Of a DNA stretch of 64,000 bases, positions 45,274 to 58,202 are shown piece after piece. The translations under genes were made by a program, and so were the position numbers. The stretch lies in assembly GCF_003012055.1 (NCBI RefSeq), contig NZ_JYGE01000006.1:1-64000 (forward strand), in the 5' to 3' direction. Numbering within the stretch: the stretch's first letter is position 1; each line of letters opens with the position of its first letter. The notes below the pieces were generated by a model that was not told the DNA's origin, ran no database searches, and saw only the letters and a program-made list of their open reading frames with translations. This stretch comes from Peptostreptococcus russellii (lineage in GTDB: Bacteria > Bacillota > Clostridia > Peptostreptococcales > Peptostreptococcaceae).

Positions 45274-46398
45274 TTAAAAATCTTTAAGCATATTTTCAAC
45301 ATTCTTAGATACTGATTTTTCTCCACCTACAATAATCACATTTTTTATATTATTTTCTCTAATATATTTTTCAGTATCTTCATTTAATTTATTTGGCTCA
45401 GTCAAAAGCACTGCTGCATTATTTTGACTGGCTACTAGGCTAGATGATAGGGCATCTGGATAGTCCTGACCATTTACTAGCACTATTGTGTTTATATTTT
45501 GATGTAGGACTATATTATAAGCTTTTGCTAGTTCTACAGCTGTTTTATATCTATTTTTACCGCTTATTCTTCCCCAAGTTCTATATGGCTCATAAGTCTC
45601 TTCATCATTTACCATCAACTTATTTTCAAACTCTTCTCCATAGAAATAGTCTCTAACTCTATATTCCTCGGGAACACTCTGATAACCACCTATTATAAAC
45701 CAGTTATCCAAAACAGCATATCCACTACTACTTACCCAATCACTCATAGAGTTTGTATTCAATAAACCTGAAGCATATTTTATGTTAGTTTTAGCTATAA
45801 ATGGTACTGCAGATAATAAATCAGGAAATTTATTATCATTTATAAGAATTGCATTTCCAATATCCCCTCTATTTTCTCCTTTATGAAGAGCTTCAAATAG
45901 TATAGTATCTATATATTCATGCAAGCTCATTTCATAACAACTTCCATATCCATCACAGTATTTCTTACCATCATATACTCTTTCAACCTTTATTCCCCTA
46001 GATAAAAGAGTGTTATCTATACTTCTATCAAGTTTAGAATAATCCCCTACAACATATACCCTTTTAACATTTAGTCTTTTCATTTCATTTAAAACATCAC
46101 TTCTCATTCCGTGATTAGGGTTTACAAAGTAAGGTACTTTTAGAGCTGATGCCATATAACTAGCATAAAGAGCTGTCTTAAAATCATTGCCACTAGCTAT
46201 CACTGCTAGATTGCCATAAGCCTGTTTCATATACTTTTTATTGGCGTTTACCGTACTTTCATATCGGTCCCAACCTGCTACTCTGCTGACATTAATATTT
46301 TGCTTAACTACTTCGTCAGCTTTCTCATCAGCTTTTACAACTGATATACTAGACATAAAAAACAAAATTCCCATAGATATTGCTATTAACTTTTTCAT
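45274..46398 (-). CDS. CWB2 cell-wall protein, third copy
   Basis: 374 residues with signal peptide (about 1-23), then the same three-module pattern as the tandem pair: NVSRVAGWDRYESTVNANKK with VYVVGDYSKL, a divergent middle (LINDNKFPDLLSAVPFIAK, FIIGGYQSVP), and RISGKNRYKTAVELAKAY with VLVNGQDYPDALSSSLVA and NVIIVGGEKSVSKNV. No other domain, so it may simply cover the wall or act as a scaffold. The ATG at 46398 is six bases after GGGAGG; an ATG two codons earlier is too close to it. Confidence 0.9.
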   Translation of the reverse strand: MKKLIAISMGILFFMSSISVVKADEKADEVVKQNINVSRVAGWDRYESTVNANKKYMKQAYGNLAVIASGNDFKTALYASYMASALKVPYFVNPNHGMRSDVLNEMKRLNVKRVYVVGDYSKLDRSIDNTLLSRGIKVERVYDGKKYCDGYGSCYEMSLHEYIDTILFEALHKGENRGDIGNAILINDNKFPDLLSAVPFIAKTNIKYASGLLNTNSMSDWVSSSGYAVLDNWFIIGGYQSVPEEYRVRDYFYGEEFENKLMVNDEETYEPYRTWGRISGKNRYKTAVELAKAYNIVLHQNINTIVLVNGQDYPDALSSSLVASQNNAAVLLTEPNKLNEDTEKYIRENNIKNVIIVGGEKSVSKNVENMLKDF

Positions 46399-46509
46399 AT
46401 ACATCCTCCCTAAACTAAATTTTATTCTATCTAAGTAAAATTATAGCATAGAAAAGTTTTTTTTACTGATTTCCATCAATTTATTTTAATTTAAAAATCT
46501 ATTTATCAC

Positions 46510-47328
46510 TTAATTATTATTTATTATGTTTATTCTAGATAGTTTTATATTGTTGCTATCAAATTCATGCTTGAATTCTTCCATCAACTTGTAGTATACA
46601 TCCCAATAATCATCAGTCTTTACCCAAGGTCTAGCTATAAATCTAATCATATTATTTTCCATTGAGTCAACTCCTAATAGGGGAGCTGGTGATTTAAGTA
46701 TTCTGCTTTCTTCTTCAAACAATCTTTCAGCTATTTCATATAATTTCTTGACATCTGTATCATATTCAAAGTTAAAAGCAAAATCAATTCTTCTTCTGTC
46801 TTGTGATGTATAATTTATTACTGGATTTGAAGTAATCATTGAATTTGGAACTATTATTAGCTTATTGTCTACTGTTTTTAGTGTTGTAGAAAACATTTGT
46901 ATCTCAAATACACTTCCTTCTACATTATCGCATAGTATATAATCCCCTACATCGAATGGTTTAAAAAACAATATTATCATACTTGAACCAAAGTTTGCCA
47001 AGACCTCTTTAAACGCTAAACCTATACTGAAACCAGCAGCACCAAGTATAGCAGCAAATGACGTTGTATTTACTCCAAGTCCGCCTAAAGCCTGTATAAA
47101 AGCCACCATTATAATTAAAACTTGAGATAAGTTTATAAGGAAACTTATTATTCCTACACTAGACTTATATTTGTAAAGCATTCTAGTTAAGGCTTTTTTT
47201 ACCATTTTTGCGATTATAACACCTATCAAAATAGTTACTAGTGCTATTACAAATGACGGTAATTTATCGAAAAAAGCATCGACCGATCTATTAAATATCG
47301 TGGTTTGTTTTTCTATTGATTCTTCCAT
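46510..47328 (-). CDS. mscS: Small-conductance mechanosensitive channel
   Basis: 272 residues. Three membrane helices (about 25-45, 65-85, 90-110); the pore helix AAILGAAGFSIGLAFKEVLANFGS is typical, followed by the MscS beta domain (FKPFDVGDYI, VPNSMITSNPVINYT) and a C-terminal alpha/beta part. It opens on hypo-osmotic shock. GGAGGT precedes the ATG. Confidence 0.95.
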   Translation of the reverse strand: MEESIEKQTTIFNRSVDAFFDKLPSFVIALVTILIGVIIAKMVKKALTRMLYKYKSSVGIISFLINLSQVLIIMVAFIQALGGLGVNTTSFAAILGAAGFSIGLAFKEVLANFGSSMIILFFKPFDVGDYILCDNVEGSVFEIQMFSTTLKTVDNKLIIVPNSMITSNPVINYTSQDRRRIDFAFNFEYDTDVKKLYEIAERLFEEESRILKSPAPLLGVDSMENNMIRFIARPWVKTDDYWDVYYKLMEEFKHEFDSNNIKLSRINIINNN

Positions 47329-47400
47329 ATATTCACCTCCATATCAAAATATATACATATGATTATAACATATTAAAAATGTATTCCATAAGAAAAATAA

Positions 47401-47420
47401 GCTCCTAATAACTTAGGGGC
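47401..47420 (-). terminator. Terminator after the glutamate decarboxylase gene
   Basis: An 8-bp stem GCTCCTAA/TTAGGGGC (one G-T) with a 4-base loop; TTATTTTTC follows on the minus strand. Confidence 0.75.
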
Positions 47421-47454
47421 CTATCTCTCTTTATAATACTTATCTAACCATCTA

Positions 47455-48846
47455 TTAATGTGTAAATCCAAATGTTTTTATTTCTTCCTTATCATGATAT
47501 AGGACTCTTGCATTGTCTAAATCATTAATAGCTTCTTTTAAATCCTCTATATATGCCTGTGCTGTGTTCATAGCCAAATCTGATCTTACCACAATCCTTT
47601 GAATTACTATATCAGACAAATTATCTGGAAGAGGATATGCTGGAACTTGCCAGCCTTTCATCAATAATCTATCAGCTAATTCATATAAATTCCATTTTCT
47701 ATCTTTATCTTCTTTTAAACGATAGCACACTATTGGAAGATTGTATCCATCATTATATATATAAAACATTCCCGTATTTTCTAGTTCTTTGGAGAGATAT
47801 CCAGCTACATCTCTAGTAGATTCATGAATTTCTCTATATCCATTATATCCAAGTCTCAAAAAGTTATAGTATTGACCTATTATATGACTGGCACTGTGGG
47901 AAAAATTAATTGCAATGGTAGGTAGTTTTCCTCCTAGATAACTAACTTCAAATATTAATTCTTCTGGGAGAAATTTCTTATCTCTCCATACTATCCAGCC
48001 GATTCCTGGATAAACAAGACCATACTTGTGGCCTGATGTATTTATTGATACAACATTTTTTAGTCTAAAGTCCCACTCCAATTCTGGATTTACAAATGGA
48101 GTAAATAGCCCTCCTGAAGCTCCATCTATATGCATATATACCTTTATATCGTGATTTGCATTATACTCCTCTAATTTGGCGTCTAGGGACTTCATATCAT
48201 CAAATTTACCTGTATATATAATACCTAATATCCCTACAACACCGATAGTATACTCATCTATGTAGTCTAGTAATTTATCTGGATCTAGGCTCAAATTGTC
48301 TTCATCCATAGGAACTGCTCTTAGCTCTATATCCCAATAAACACAAAATTTTTCCCAGCAAACTTGATATCCTGAACTTATTACAAGGTTAGGTTTTTTA
48401 GCATTTATATCTATATTACATTCTTTAGCCATCTTCCTCCAGCTAAACTTCATAGCCATACCGCCTAGCATACAGGCTTCAGATGATCCAACTGTAGATG
48501 TTCCTATAAACTTTTCATCAGGATTTGCATTCCAAAGATCTGCTATTATACTTACACATCTCTTTTCTAACTCTGCAGTCCTTGGATATTCTGACTTGTC
48601 TATGGCATTTTTATCCATACTCTCGCTCATCAACTTACTAGCCTCGTCTATCATATATGTCTGGCAAAAAGTTGCTAAATTCTGTCTTGCATTTCCTTCA
48701 TTTAACAACTAATCTTTGACCAACATATAGGCATTTCTTGGATTTATTGGATCCTTAGATATCTTTTCTGTAGCTACTTTCATATTTTTATTTACTCCTA
48801 GTATTGGAGCATTTGCATCTATATCTAGCCTTTCTTTGTCACTCAT
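47455..48846 (-). pseudogene. gadB: Glutamate decarboxylase interrupted by an amber codon
   Basis: From an ATG at 48846 (AAGGAGG eight bases upstream) the frame encodes MSDKERLDIDANAPILGVNK and on to AYMLVKD, then TAG (48709-48711, codon 46), then LLNEGNARQNLATFCQTYM to the normal end KTFGFTH. Functional GADs have an uninterrupted DEL...EGNARxNLATF here, so the TAG replaces Glu. All else is intact, including the PLP lysine (INTSGHKYGLVYPGIGW) and the HxDGA-type HIDGASGG. The full protein would be about 463 residues. Restart at the TTG after the TAG would lack the N-terminal helix needed for hexamer assembly. No antiporter gadC is adjacent. Confidence 0.85.
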
Positions 48847-49040
48847 AGTACTGCCTCCTTTTTAAAAACTAGCATAAAATAATTAGTGAATACAAAGTAA
48901 AAACTCTATCATTAAAGATAATATAAATATATCTCAAATTTTATTATAGCACATTTATCAGAATATTAAGATATAACTAGTATTATCTATTCAATAAAAA
49001 TATACAGAATTAATAGAATCATAAAATTATAAAAATACAT

Positions 49041-49080
49041 AAAAAAAGTAAGGTTACTAGTAAACTAATCCCCTTACTTT
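49041..49080 (-). terminator. Terminator of the gyrBA-sigB operon
   Basis: Stem AAAGTAAGG/CCTTACTTT (49045-49053, 49072-49080) with an 18-base loop, then T-rich sequence on the minus strand. Confidence 0.82.
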
Positions 49081-49095
49081 ATTTTTAGCCAAATA

Positions 49096-49878
49096 TTAAA
49101 TCTCAACACCCTTAAGGTATTCTTTTCTCAGCTTTTCAACTATCTTTTTTTCCAATCTAGACACGGTCATCTGAGATATTCCAAGTTCATCAGCTATTAC
49201 TGACTGAGTCTTATTGTCAAAGAATCTTCCTTCAATTATGCTCACTTCTAAATCATTTAAATTTACCATAAATCTATTTAAAAAGTCTTTTTGCTCAATA
49301 TCCGAAAAGTTTCTTTCTTCCATTCCAACTCTATCCCCGAGAGTCATGTCCTTGTCCTCAGAGTCGTCATTGCTTGGTGTATCTAGTGATATCGGTTGAT
49401 AACCATATGAAGCTTCCATAGCTTCCAAAACGTCCTCTTCTGTAACATCTAGATAGTTTGCTATCTCAGATGGAGTAGGACTCTTCTTAAATTCTTGCTC
49501 AAGATGTAGCTTGGCATTACTTATCTTCTTGCTCAGTTCCTGAATTCTTCTAGGAACTCTCATAGTCCAAACTTTATCTCTAAAATACTTCTTGATTTCT
49601 CCCACTATTGTTGGTGTCGCAAAACTCGAAAATTCAAACCCCTTAGATACATCATATCTGTCAATAGCATAGATAAGAGCCAAAGATGCTACTTGATATA
49701 TATCCTCATAGTCAACACCCTTATTTATATATTTTCTAGCCAATATCTTTGCTAGATAAAGATGTTTTTCTATTAATATATTTCTTACGGCTGTGTTGCT
49801 CTTATCCTCAGAAAAAATCTTGAAGAGTTGCTTTACTTCCATTTCCTCATAATTTTTTTCTGTGGCCATTTGATTCAT
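49096..49878 (-). CDS. sigB: General stress sigma factor SigB
   Basis: 260 residues, SigB/SigF/SigG type without region 1.1. Region 2 is YINKGVDYEDIYQVASLALIYAIDRYD with the -10-recognition FEFSSFATPTIVGEIKKYFRD. Region 3 is RRIQELSKKI, and region 4 has the HTH QSVIADELGISQMTVSRLEKK. Its start overlaps the rsbW stop (TAATG). In C. difficile the same trio follows gyrA and controls stress and detoxification genes. Confidence 0.93.
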   Translation of the reverse strand: MNQMATEKNYEEMEVKQLFKIFSEDKSNTAVRNILIEKHLYLAKILARKYINKGVDYEDIYQVASLALIYAIDRYDVSKGFEFSSFATPTIVGEIKKYFRDKVWTMRVPRRIQELSKKISNAKLHLEQEFKKSPTPSEIANYLDVTEEDVLEAMEASYGYQPISLDTPSNDDSEDKDMTLGDRVGMEERNFSDIEQKDFLNRFMVNLNDLEVSIIEGRFFDNKTQSVIADELGISQMTVSRLEKKIVEKLRKEYLKGVEI

Positions 49879-50285
49879 TATTCTTCAACTCCAACCATTT
49901 TAGTCATTTTAATTATTGTCCCCTTATTCCCGCAAGTGCATACATCTACTTCATCCATAAGTGTTCTTATTATAAATAATCCAAGTCCGCTTGTTTTTGG
50001 ATTTTTAAGGTCTGGATCTTCTACACATTGTTCATCATATCCAATTCCCTTATCTCTTACCTCAATGGATAATCTATCCTCATAAATATAGAATATAATT
50101 TCAAAGTCTTTTTCTTTGCTGTGCTTTATAGCATTAGTACAAGCTTCAGATATTGATACTTTCAAATCTTCTATGTCGTCTAATGTGAACCCCATCCTAC
50201 TGGCAATTCCTGATGTTGTCAGTCTTACCACAGATACAAAGTTAGGATTACTAGACATACTCATATTAATTACTTCGTATTCCAC
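49878..50285 (-). CDS. rsbW: Anti-sigma factor RsbW
   Basis: 135 residues, GHKL-type serine kinase. N-box EACTNAIKHS, G1 box DKGIGYDEQ and SGLGLFIIRTLMDEV are present. It holds SigB inactive and phosphorylates RsbV. GTG start five bases after GGAGGG; partner genes on both sides are translationally linked. Confidence 0.94.
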   Translation of the reverse strand: MEYEVINMSMSSNPNFVSVVRLTTSGIASRMGFTLDDIEDLKVSISEACTNAIKHSKEKDFEIIFYIYEDRLSIEVRDKGIGYDEQCVEDPDLKNPKTSGLGLFIIRTLMDEVDVCTCGNKGTIIKMTKMVGVEE

Positions 50286-50287
50286 GA

Positions 50288-50605
50288 CTATCCCTCCATA
50301 CGTATGATCTGGTCTAAGCCAGTAATTTTAAATATTTTCTTTACATTGTCTTTTGCGTTCAAAATTGAGATGTCTTTTTTCTCTTTTCTCAACTTCTTCA
50401 TAGCACCAATAATTACACCAATGCCAGTAGAGTCAATATACTGTAAATTAGACATATCTATTTTAACATTAGAAAGTTTATTATCTATATTGCTATCCAA
50501 TTCCTTTTTCAAATCATCAGCACAAGAAACATCAAGCTCACCTGAAATTTTAACAATCCAACTGTTGCTATCGTTTTTATAATCTGAGTTTATATTCAAT
50601 GACAT
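50288..50605 (-). CDS. rsbV: Anti-anti-sigma factor RsbV
   Basis: 105 residues, STAS domain with the phospho-site motif MSNLQYIDSTGIGVIIGAMK (Ser about 59). When unphosphorylated it binds RsbW and frees SigB. First of the three partner-switch genes, directly after gyrA. Confidence 0.94.
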   Translation of the reverse strand: MSLNINSDYKNDSNSWIVKISGELDVSCADDLKKELDSNIDNKLSNVKIDMSNLQYIDSTGIGVIIGAMKKLRKEKKDISILNAKDNVKKIFKITGLDQIIRMEG

Positions 50606-50622
50606 AGTCAGCCTCCTATTAT

Positions 50623-53067
50623 TTATTCAATCTCATCTTCACGCTTTAGTTTAGCTATAGATACAACTTCAACCTCTTCATCTGTTCTCATTAGCTTTAC
50701 ACCACTTGTAATTCTTCCGTATATAGATATTTCTTCAACTCTTATTCTTATCAGAACTCCATTAGAGTTTAGCATCATTATCTCATCGTCTTCATTTACT
50801 AGTGTTGCACCAACTATCTTACCAGTTTTAGAGTTTATGTTGTAAGTCTTTATACCCTTACCAGCTCTTATCTGAGGTCTATACTCTTCTATGCCAGATC
50901 TCTTACCGAATCCCTTTTCACTTATAACAAGTAGGTCTGTTCCTTCGCTGGCAAGATCCATAGATACAACTATATCTTTTTTGCCTAGAGTGATACCCTT
51001 GACACCTGTTGCTGCTCTTCCCATAGCTCTGACGTCTTTTTCACTGAATCTTATACTCATGCCGTTTTGAGTTACTAGCATAACTTCTTCATCGCCATCA
51101 GTCATCTTTACTCCGATTAGTTCATCGCCATCTCTAAGGTTAATTGCTATTAATCCTGATTTATTGATATTTTTGAACTCACTTATCTTAGTCTTCTTTA
51201 CGATACCATTTTTAGTTCCCATAAGAAGAAATTCTGATTCATTCTTTGTATCATCATCTGGATTAAATGATATAGTTCTAGCTATCTTTTCCCCTGGATT
51301 TAGCTGTAGGAGATTTACTATAGCTGTTCCCTTTGAAGTTCTCTTTCCTTCTGGAACTTCATAAGCGTTTAATCTGTACACTCTACCTCTATTTGTGAAG
51401 AATAACATCACTGAGTGAGTTGTTGTAGAGATAAGGTCTGTTACGAAATCTTCTTCCCTAGTTGTAAGGGCTGATACTCCTCTTCCACCTCTTTTTTGAC
51501 TTCTATAAGTATCTGCTGGTAGTCTCTTAATATATCCTAGGTGAGTAAGAGTTATTGCTATTTCTTCTTCCTCAAATAGATCCTTTATATCAAATTCTCC
51601 CTCTGCAGGCTTAATATCTGTAAGTCTTTCTCTTGCAAATTTATTCTTAATTGCAAGCATCTCATCTTTTATCACTCCAAATAACTTATCTTCATCAGCA
51701 AGTATACTTTCTAAATACTCTATCTTTTCCATAAGTTCATTGTATTCTTTATCTATTTTCTCTCTTTCAAGACCTGTTAGTCTTTGAAGTCTCATATCAA
51801 GTATAGCCTGTGCCTGTATTTCAGAAAGACCAAACTCTTCAATCAAACTTTCCTTTGCTATCTGACCAGTTTTTGAGCCTCTTATTATCTTAATTACTCT
51901 ATCAATATTATCAAGTGCTATTTTTAGACCTTCCAATATATGAGCACGAGCTTGAGCCTTTTTCAAATCAAACTGAGTTCTTCTAGTAATAACATCCTTT
52001 TGATGATCTACATAATAGCCTATTATTTCCTTCAAATTCAACACTTTTGGACTTCCATTTACTAATGATAACATAATTATACCAAAAGTATCTTCAAGCT
52101 GGGAATGTTTGTATAAATTATTTAAAACTATATTGGCATTTATATCCCTTTTTAGTTCTATAACTATTCTCATTCCATGTCTACTACTCTCATCTCTAAG
52201 GTCAGATATTCCTTCTACTCTCTTATCCTTCACTAGTTCAGCTATTCTTTCTACTAGTCTAGCTTTATTTACCTGATAAGGAATTTCTGTTACTATTATC
52301 TGCTGTTTTCCCTTAGGAACTTCTTCTATTTCAGCCTTGGCTCTAACTTTTACCTTACCTCTACCAGTTCTGTAGGCATTTTTTATTCCTTCAGTACCTA
52401 CAATAGTAGCAGCTGTTGGGAAGTCTGGCCCCTTTACGATCTTTATTAGATCATCTACATCACAATCACGATTATCTATATAATAAACTGTTGCATCTAT
52501 TACTTCACCAAGATTGTGTGGTGGTATTGAAGTTGCCATACCTACCGCTATACCATTTGATCCATTTACCAATAGGTTTGGATATCTAGCTGGTAAAACT
52601 AGTGGTTCCTTCAATGTTTCATCAAAGTTTGGACCGTAGTCCACTGTTTCTTTCTCTATATCTCTAAGTAGCTCTAGTGCAAGCTTACTCATTCTAGCCT
52701 CTGTATAACGCATTGCCGCTGGACTATCACCATCAACTGAACCAAAGTTACCTTGTCCATCTACAAGCATTTCTTTAGTTGAGAAGTCCTGAGCCATTTT
52801 TACCATAGCCATATAAACTGAGCTATCTCCATGTGGATGGTACTTACCCAAAACGTCACCGACTATACGGGCTGATTTTCTATAAGGCTTATCTGGAGTA
52901 ATCCCCTGTTCACTCATTGAGTAAAGTATTCTTCTATGAACAGGCTTTAGACCGTCTCTTACGTCTGGAAGAGCACGACCAGCTATAACGCTCATAGAAT
53001 AATCTATGTATGATTTTTTCATTTCATCTGATATTTCTATCGGAATAATTCTACTTGTTTTTTCCAT
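50623..53067 (-). CDS. gyrA: DNA gyrase subunit A
   Basis: 814 residues. Catalytic Tyr in [14 protein letters not shown] (about 120-125), quinolone region [22 protein letters not shown] with Ser at the usual position 83-84 equivalent, GyrA-box QKRGGRG and six C-terminal beta-pinwheel blades. It supercoils DNA with GyrB. Start after AGGAGG. Confidence 0.98.
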   Translation of the reverse strand: MEKTSRIIPIEISDEMKKSYIDYSMSVIAGRALPDVRDGLKPVHRRILYSMSEQGITPDKPYRKSARIVGDVLGKYHPHGDSSVYMAMVKMAQDFSTKEMLVDGQGNFGSVDGDSPAAMRYTEARMSKLALELLRDIEKETVDYGPNFDETLKEPLVLPARYPNLLVNGSNGIAVGMATSIPPHNLGEVIDATVYYIDNRDCDVDDLIKIVKGPDFPTAATIVGTEGIKNAYRTGRGKVKVRAKAEIEEVPKGKQQIIVTEIPYQVNKARLVERIAELVKDKRVEGISDLRDESSRHGMRIVIELKRDINANIVLNNLYKHSQLEDTFGIIMLSLVNGSPKVLNLKEIIGYYVDHQKDVITRRTQFDLKKAQARAHILEGLKIALDNIDRVIKIIRGSKTGQIAKESLIEEFGLSEIQAQAILDMRLQRLTGLEREKIDKEYNELMEKIEYLESILADEDKLFGVIKDEMLAIKNKFARERLTDIKPAEGEFDIKDLFEEEEIAITLTHLGYIKRLPADTYRSQKRGGRGVSALTTREEDFVTDLISTTTHSVMLFFTNRGRVYRLNAYEVPEGKRTSKGTAIVNLLQLNPGEKIARTISFNPDDDTKNESEFLLMGTKNGIVKKTKISEFKNINKSGLIAINLRDGDELIGVKMTDGDEEVMLVTQNGMSIRFSEKDVRAMGRAATGVKGITLGKKDIVVSMDLASEGTDLLVISEKGFGKRSGIEEYRPQIRAGKGIKTYNINSKTGKIVGATLVNEDDEIMMLNSNGVLIRIRVEEISIYGRITSGVKLMRTDEEVEVVSIAKLKREDEIE

Positions 53068-53083
53068 TTAATCAGCCAACCTC

Positions 53084-54991
<1,908 letters not shown>

Positions 54992-56107
54992 TTAATTACC
55001 TCCATTTTCAATCTTCACAAGCTGACCTTCTTCAATATAAAACACAGAATAATTACTTTGACTGAGTATATTTTTATGAAGAGGATCTGCAGATGTGACA
55101 AACATCTGTATATCTCCTAGTTTTTCAACTAGCATTTTTTGTCTATTCTGATCCAACTCACTAAAGACATCATCTAAGATCAGAATTGGGTAGTCACCTA
55201 ACTCCCTTTTTATTAACTCTATTTCTGATAACTTCAAAGAAATTGACGCCGTTCTCTGCTGTCCCTGTGAACCATACAGCCTAACATCTACATCATTTAT
55301 AAAAATAGCCAAATCATCCTTATGTGGTCCGACTTTGGTATTTCTATTTAATAGATCTTGTTGCCTGCTTTCTTCGAGCTTTTCTAACATTTTTTTTCTT
55401 ATATCTTCCAGAGTGCTTTTCTGATCTATACCTAATTGATTTTTATATTTTATAGTTAAATTTTCCTTATCTGAAGTCAAATCCTTATGAAGTTTATTTG
55501 AAATATCAGATAGTTTATCTATAAATTTCGTCCTAATTGAGTATATTTCTCCCCCAAAATTTACCAGACCCTGATCATAGACGTCTAGTAAATTACTGTC
55601 TACCCTCTGTGATTTTAATAATCTATTTCTTTGATTTATCACTTTATTATAACTAGTTAGAAGATTGTAGTATCTTGGCATTATTTGACTTATCTCTTTA
55701 TCTATAAAATTACGTCTCTCCTTAGGCCCATCTTTTATAAGCCTTAAATCCTCTGGTGAAAAAACTACAACATTTAAATTACCGAGTAATTCCTGAATTG
55801 ACTTTATAGATACTCCGTTTATCTTTATTCCTTTTTTGTCCTTGGTAATCATTATCTCTATCTTTTTATCTATTCCATTTCTGGTAAATAAACAAGCCGT
55901 ATATAGATTTTCACTGCCAAATCTAATTAACTCCTTATCCCTATTAGTCCTAAAAGACTTGCCAATAGACATAAGTGTAAGAGATTCAACTATATTTGTT
56001 TTACCTTGACCATTTTTTCCTAGTATTAAATTTATATTTTTATTAAATTCAATTAGTAAACTTTCATAGTTTCTATAATTCACTAATTTTAAGCTATTTA
56101 CATACAA
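54992..56107 (-). CDS. recF: DNA replication and repair protein RecF
   Basis: 371 residues. SMC-like ATPase with Walker A GKNGQGKTNIVESL (about 33-46), signature GSQGQQRTASISLKL and Walker B ILILDDVFSELD. It acts with RecO/RecR (recR is at 29170) at gapped DNA. Order S4 protein-recF-gyrB as in C. difficile and Bacillus. Confidence 0.97.
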   Translation of the reverse strand: MYVNSLKLVNYRNYESLLIEFNKNINLILGKNGQGKTNIVESLTLMSIGKSFRTNRDKELIRFGSENLYTACLFTRNGIDKKIEIMITKDKKGIKINGVSIKSIQELLGNLNVVVFSPEDLRLIKDGPKERRNFIDKEISQIMPRYYNLLTSYNKVINQRNRLLKSQRVDSNLLDVYDQGLVNFGGEIYSIRTKFIDKLSDISNKLHKDLTSDKENLTIKYKNQLGIDQKSTLEDIRKKMLEKLEESRQQDLLNRNTKVGPHKDDLAIFINDVDVRLYGSQGQQRTASISLKLSEIELIKRELGDYPILILDDVFSELDQNRQKMLVEKLGDIQMFVTSADPLHKNILSQSNYSVFYIEEGQLVKIENGGN

Positions 56108-56224
56108 ACTAACACCTACTTTTACTAATTATGTAACCTTTTTACTATTAATATTTGCCATTAAGCTAGAATAATAAAGTCATAATCATATAGTTACAAC
56201 TTTATTATCTGTCTTAAAATTATT

Positions 56225-56431
56225 TTACTTAACGGATACCTTATGATTTTGATATTCTACAATATCCCCTGATCTCAGCTTTTTACCTCTCTGAGTACAT
56301 ACTTCTCCGTTTACTTTTACTTCTTCACTCATAACCATTAATTTGGCTTCTCCACCTGACATGGCTATATCTGCTAATTTTAAAAATTGATCTAGCTTAA
56401 TAAAATCAGAATCGATTCTTATATTATCCAT
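56225..56431 (-). CDS. S4-domain RNA-binding protein (YaaA/RlbA type)
   Basis: 68 residues, a single S4 domain: IRIDSDFIKLDQFLKLADIA, SGGEAKLMVMSEEVKVNGEV and RGKKLRSGD. Conserved between dnaN and recF in Firmicutes; probably binds structured RNA such as rRNA. GAGGTAG precedes the ATG. Confidence 0.92.
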   Translation of the reverse strand: MDNIRIDSDFIKLDQFLKLADIAMSGGEAKLMVMSEEVKVNGEVCTQRGKKLRSGDIVEYQNHKVSVK

Positions 56432-56573
56432 TATCCTACCTCTTTTTTAGTCAAATACTTACCTTAATTTAATTTTACTACTTAAAATACCTTCTATGCA
56501 TATTGCATCTATTATATTATACCATAAGTGGCCATTTTTGAAAAATATCTTTAAAATAAGCTTTAAACGAAAT

Positions 56574-56604
56574 AAAGGTCTGTGAGAGGCTCTCACAGAC
56601 CTTT
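56574..56604 (-). terminator. Terminator after dnaN
   Basis: A 14-bp stem AAAGGTCTGTGAGA with its complement and a GGC loop. A second, weaker hairpin (AAAGCC/GGCTTT) lies at about 56635-56680. The rest of 56605-57001 has nothing recognisable. Confidence 0.8.
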
Positions 56605-57001
56605 AAATATTTTTGCTCAGTTTAATTACTATAAAAAAGCCCAAAAATATCTATTATTTGACTATTTTTAGGCTTTTATAAGGCTTTTTAAGTTTTTTAC
56701 ATCAAATTTCCTACATCCAATTTTTATAAATAGCTACATATATCTATTTTTCACTTCGAATATTTATTTTTTATATTTTTAATTATCCAAGCTCGCTTAA
56801 ATTTAAAAATACTTTTCTATTTATTTTAGATAAAATAATAAAAACCATTACTTTGGTAGTCAAAGCGTATCGGGTATTTTATTTATTTAATATATTTAAC
56901 AAAAAGAGTGCATCTATCTTGTCGGAAGGTATATCGAGGTTATTTTTTTATCAATGTCATTTTCTCAATTTATAAAAAAAATAAAATCAAAAATTAAAAA
57001 A

Positions 57002-58105
57002 TTAGTTACTTAGTCTAACTGGAAGTAATAAATATATATATTCCAGACCAGAAACAGGTTTTATAACACAAGGATTGACAGATCCACCAAATTCTATAGA
57101 AATACGATCACTGTCTATATTTTTAATTCCCTCTAAGAAATATCTTGAATTAAATGCTATTTCAAGGCTTTCACCTTCAAAATCAATCTCTAATTCTTCA
57201 TAAGCATTTCCATTCTCATTATTTGAAGTAATGGCCATCAACTTATCATTTATTGATATTTTTATCATGTTATTTTTACCACTTGTAAAGAGTAGAGCAG
57301 CTCTCTCTATTGAATTTTGAAGCTTTCTAGTTTCAACTTCAATTTTTGTAATATATTCTTTTGGTAAAAGATTTTCGTATTTAGTAAAGTTTCCTTCAAT
57401 CAATCTAGCAACTATTCTTGTATTATCAAGCTTAAATATTATATTTTTTTCATCTAAACCTATAAAAAAGTCGCCTTCTTCTACAAGTAAGCTATTTAAA
57501 TGATTTAATGTAACACCTGGAATAATCGCATTTATAGGATTTTCTACAGTATTTTCTACCTTAGATTTTCTTACGGCCAATCTATAACCATCTACCGCAA
57601 CCATATTTACATATTCAGAGTTTATTTCAAATAATTCTCCTGCTAGAGTAGGGTTTATAGGCTCTGTAGCTGTTGCAAATACTGTTTGCTTTATCATATT
57701 TTTCATTTCACCTTGACTGAACTTAACCATACTATCCATTGAAAATTCATCCTGTCTAGGGAATTCATCGGCAGCAATTCCTTTGATTTTGAATCTTGAG
57801 TTAATACAATTTATAAAAACATTGTATTCAGCATCAGTTTCTATAGCAATAAATGTATCTGGAAGTTTTCTTACGATATCTCCTATAAGTCTTGAGTTTA
57901 CAACAATGCTTCCTTCAGTATTTACCTGTGCTTCTATTGTTGTTTCTATGCTTATTTCATTATCATATCCAGTAACTATAAGGGCATTATCTTTAGCTGT
58001 AAGTAGTATTCCTCTTAAAAGTTCTATATTTGTTTTATTATTAATAGCTTTTTGAGCATTTGTTATAGCTTGTGCTAATTTCTTTTGATTACATAGTATA
58101 TTCAT
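57002..58105 (-). CDS. dnaN: DNA polymerase III beta sliding clamp
   Basis: 367 residues in three clamp domains. Typical motifs are LRGILLTAKDNALIVTGYD, IKGIAADEFPRQDEF, AVDGYRLAVRK and the C-terminal VNPCVIKPVSGLEYIYLLLPVRL. It tethers polymerase to DNA. Second gene of the dnaA-dnaN pair; GGAGGT upstream. Confidence 0.98.
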   Translation of the reverse strand: MNILCNQKKLAQAITNAQKAINNKTNIELLRGILLTAKDNALIVTGYDNEISIETTIEAQVNTEGSIVVNSRLIGDIVRKLPDTFIAIETDAEYNVFINCINSRFKIKGIAADEFPRQDEFSMDSMVKFSQGEMKNMIKQTVFATATEPINPTLAGELFEINSEYVNMVAVDGYRLAVRKSKVENTVENPINAIIPGVTLNHLNSLLVEEGDFFIGLDEKNIIFKLDNTRIVARLIEGNFTKYENLLPKEYITKIEVETRKLQNSIERAALLFTSGKNNMIKISINDKLMAITSNNENGNAYEELEIDFEGESLEIAFNSRYFLEGIKNIDSDRISIEFGGSVNPCVIKPVSGLEYIYLLLPVRLSN

Positions 58106-58202
58106 TGTGTATAAACCTCCTTATTTTAATTTATGTGTATAATTAAAAAATTACTATAAATATATATAATATAATACTTGTAGTAGTAACAGTAGTAGTA
58201 TA

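Noticed and set aside
48709..48711. TAG in gadB as a pyrrolysine codon
   Set aside because: Homologs have Glu here, the site is not catalytic, and nothing suggests a pyrrolysine system; a nonsense mutation is far more likely.
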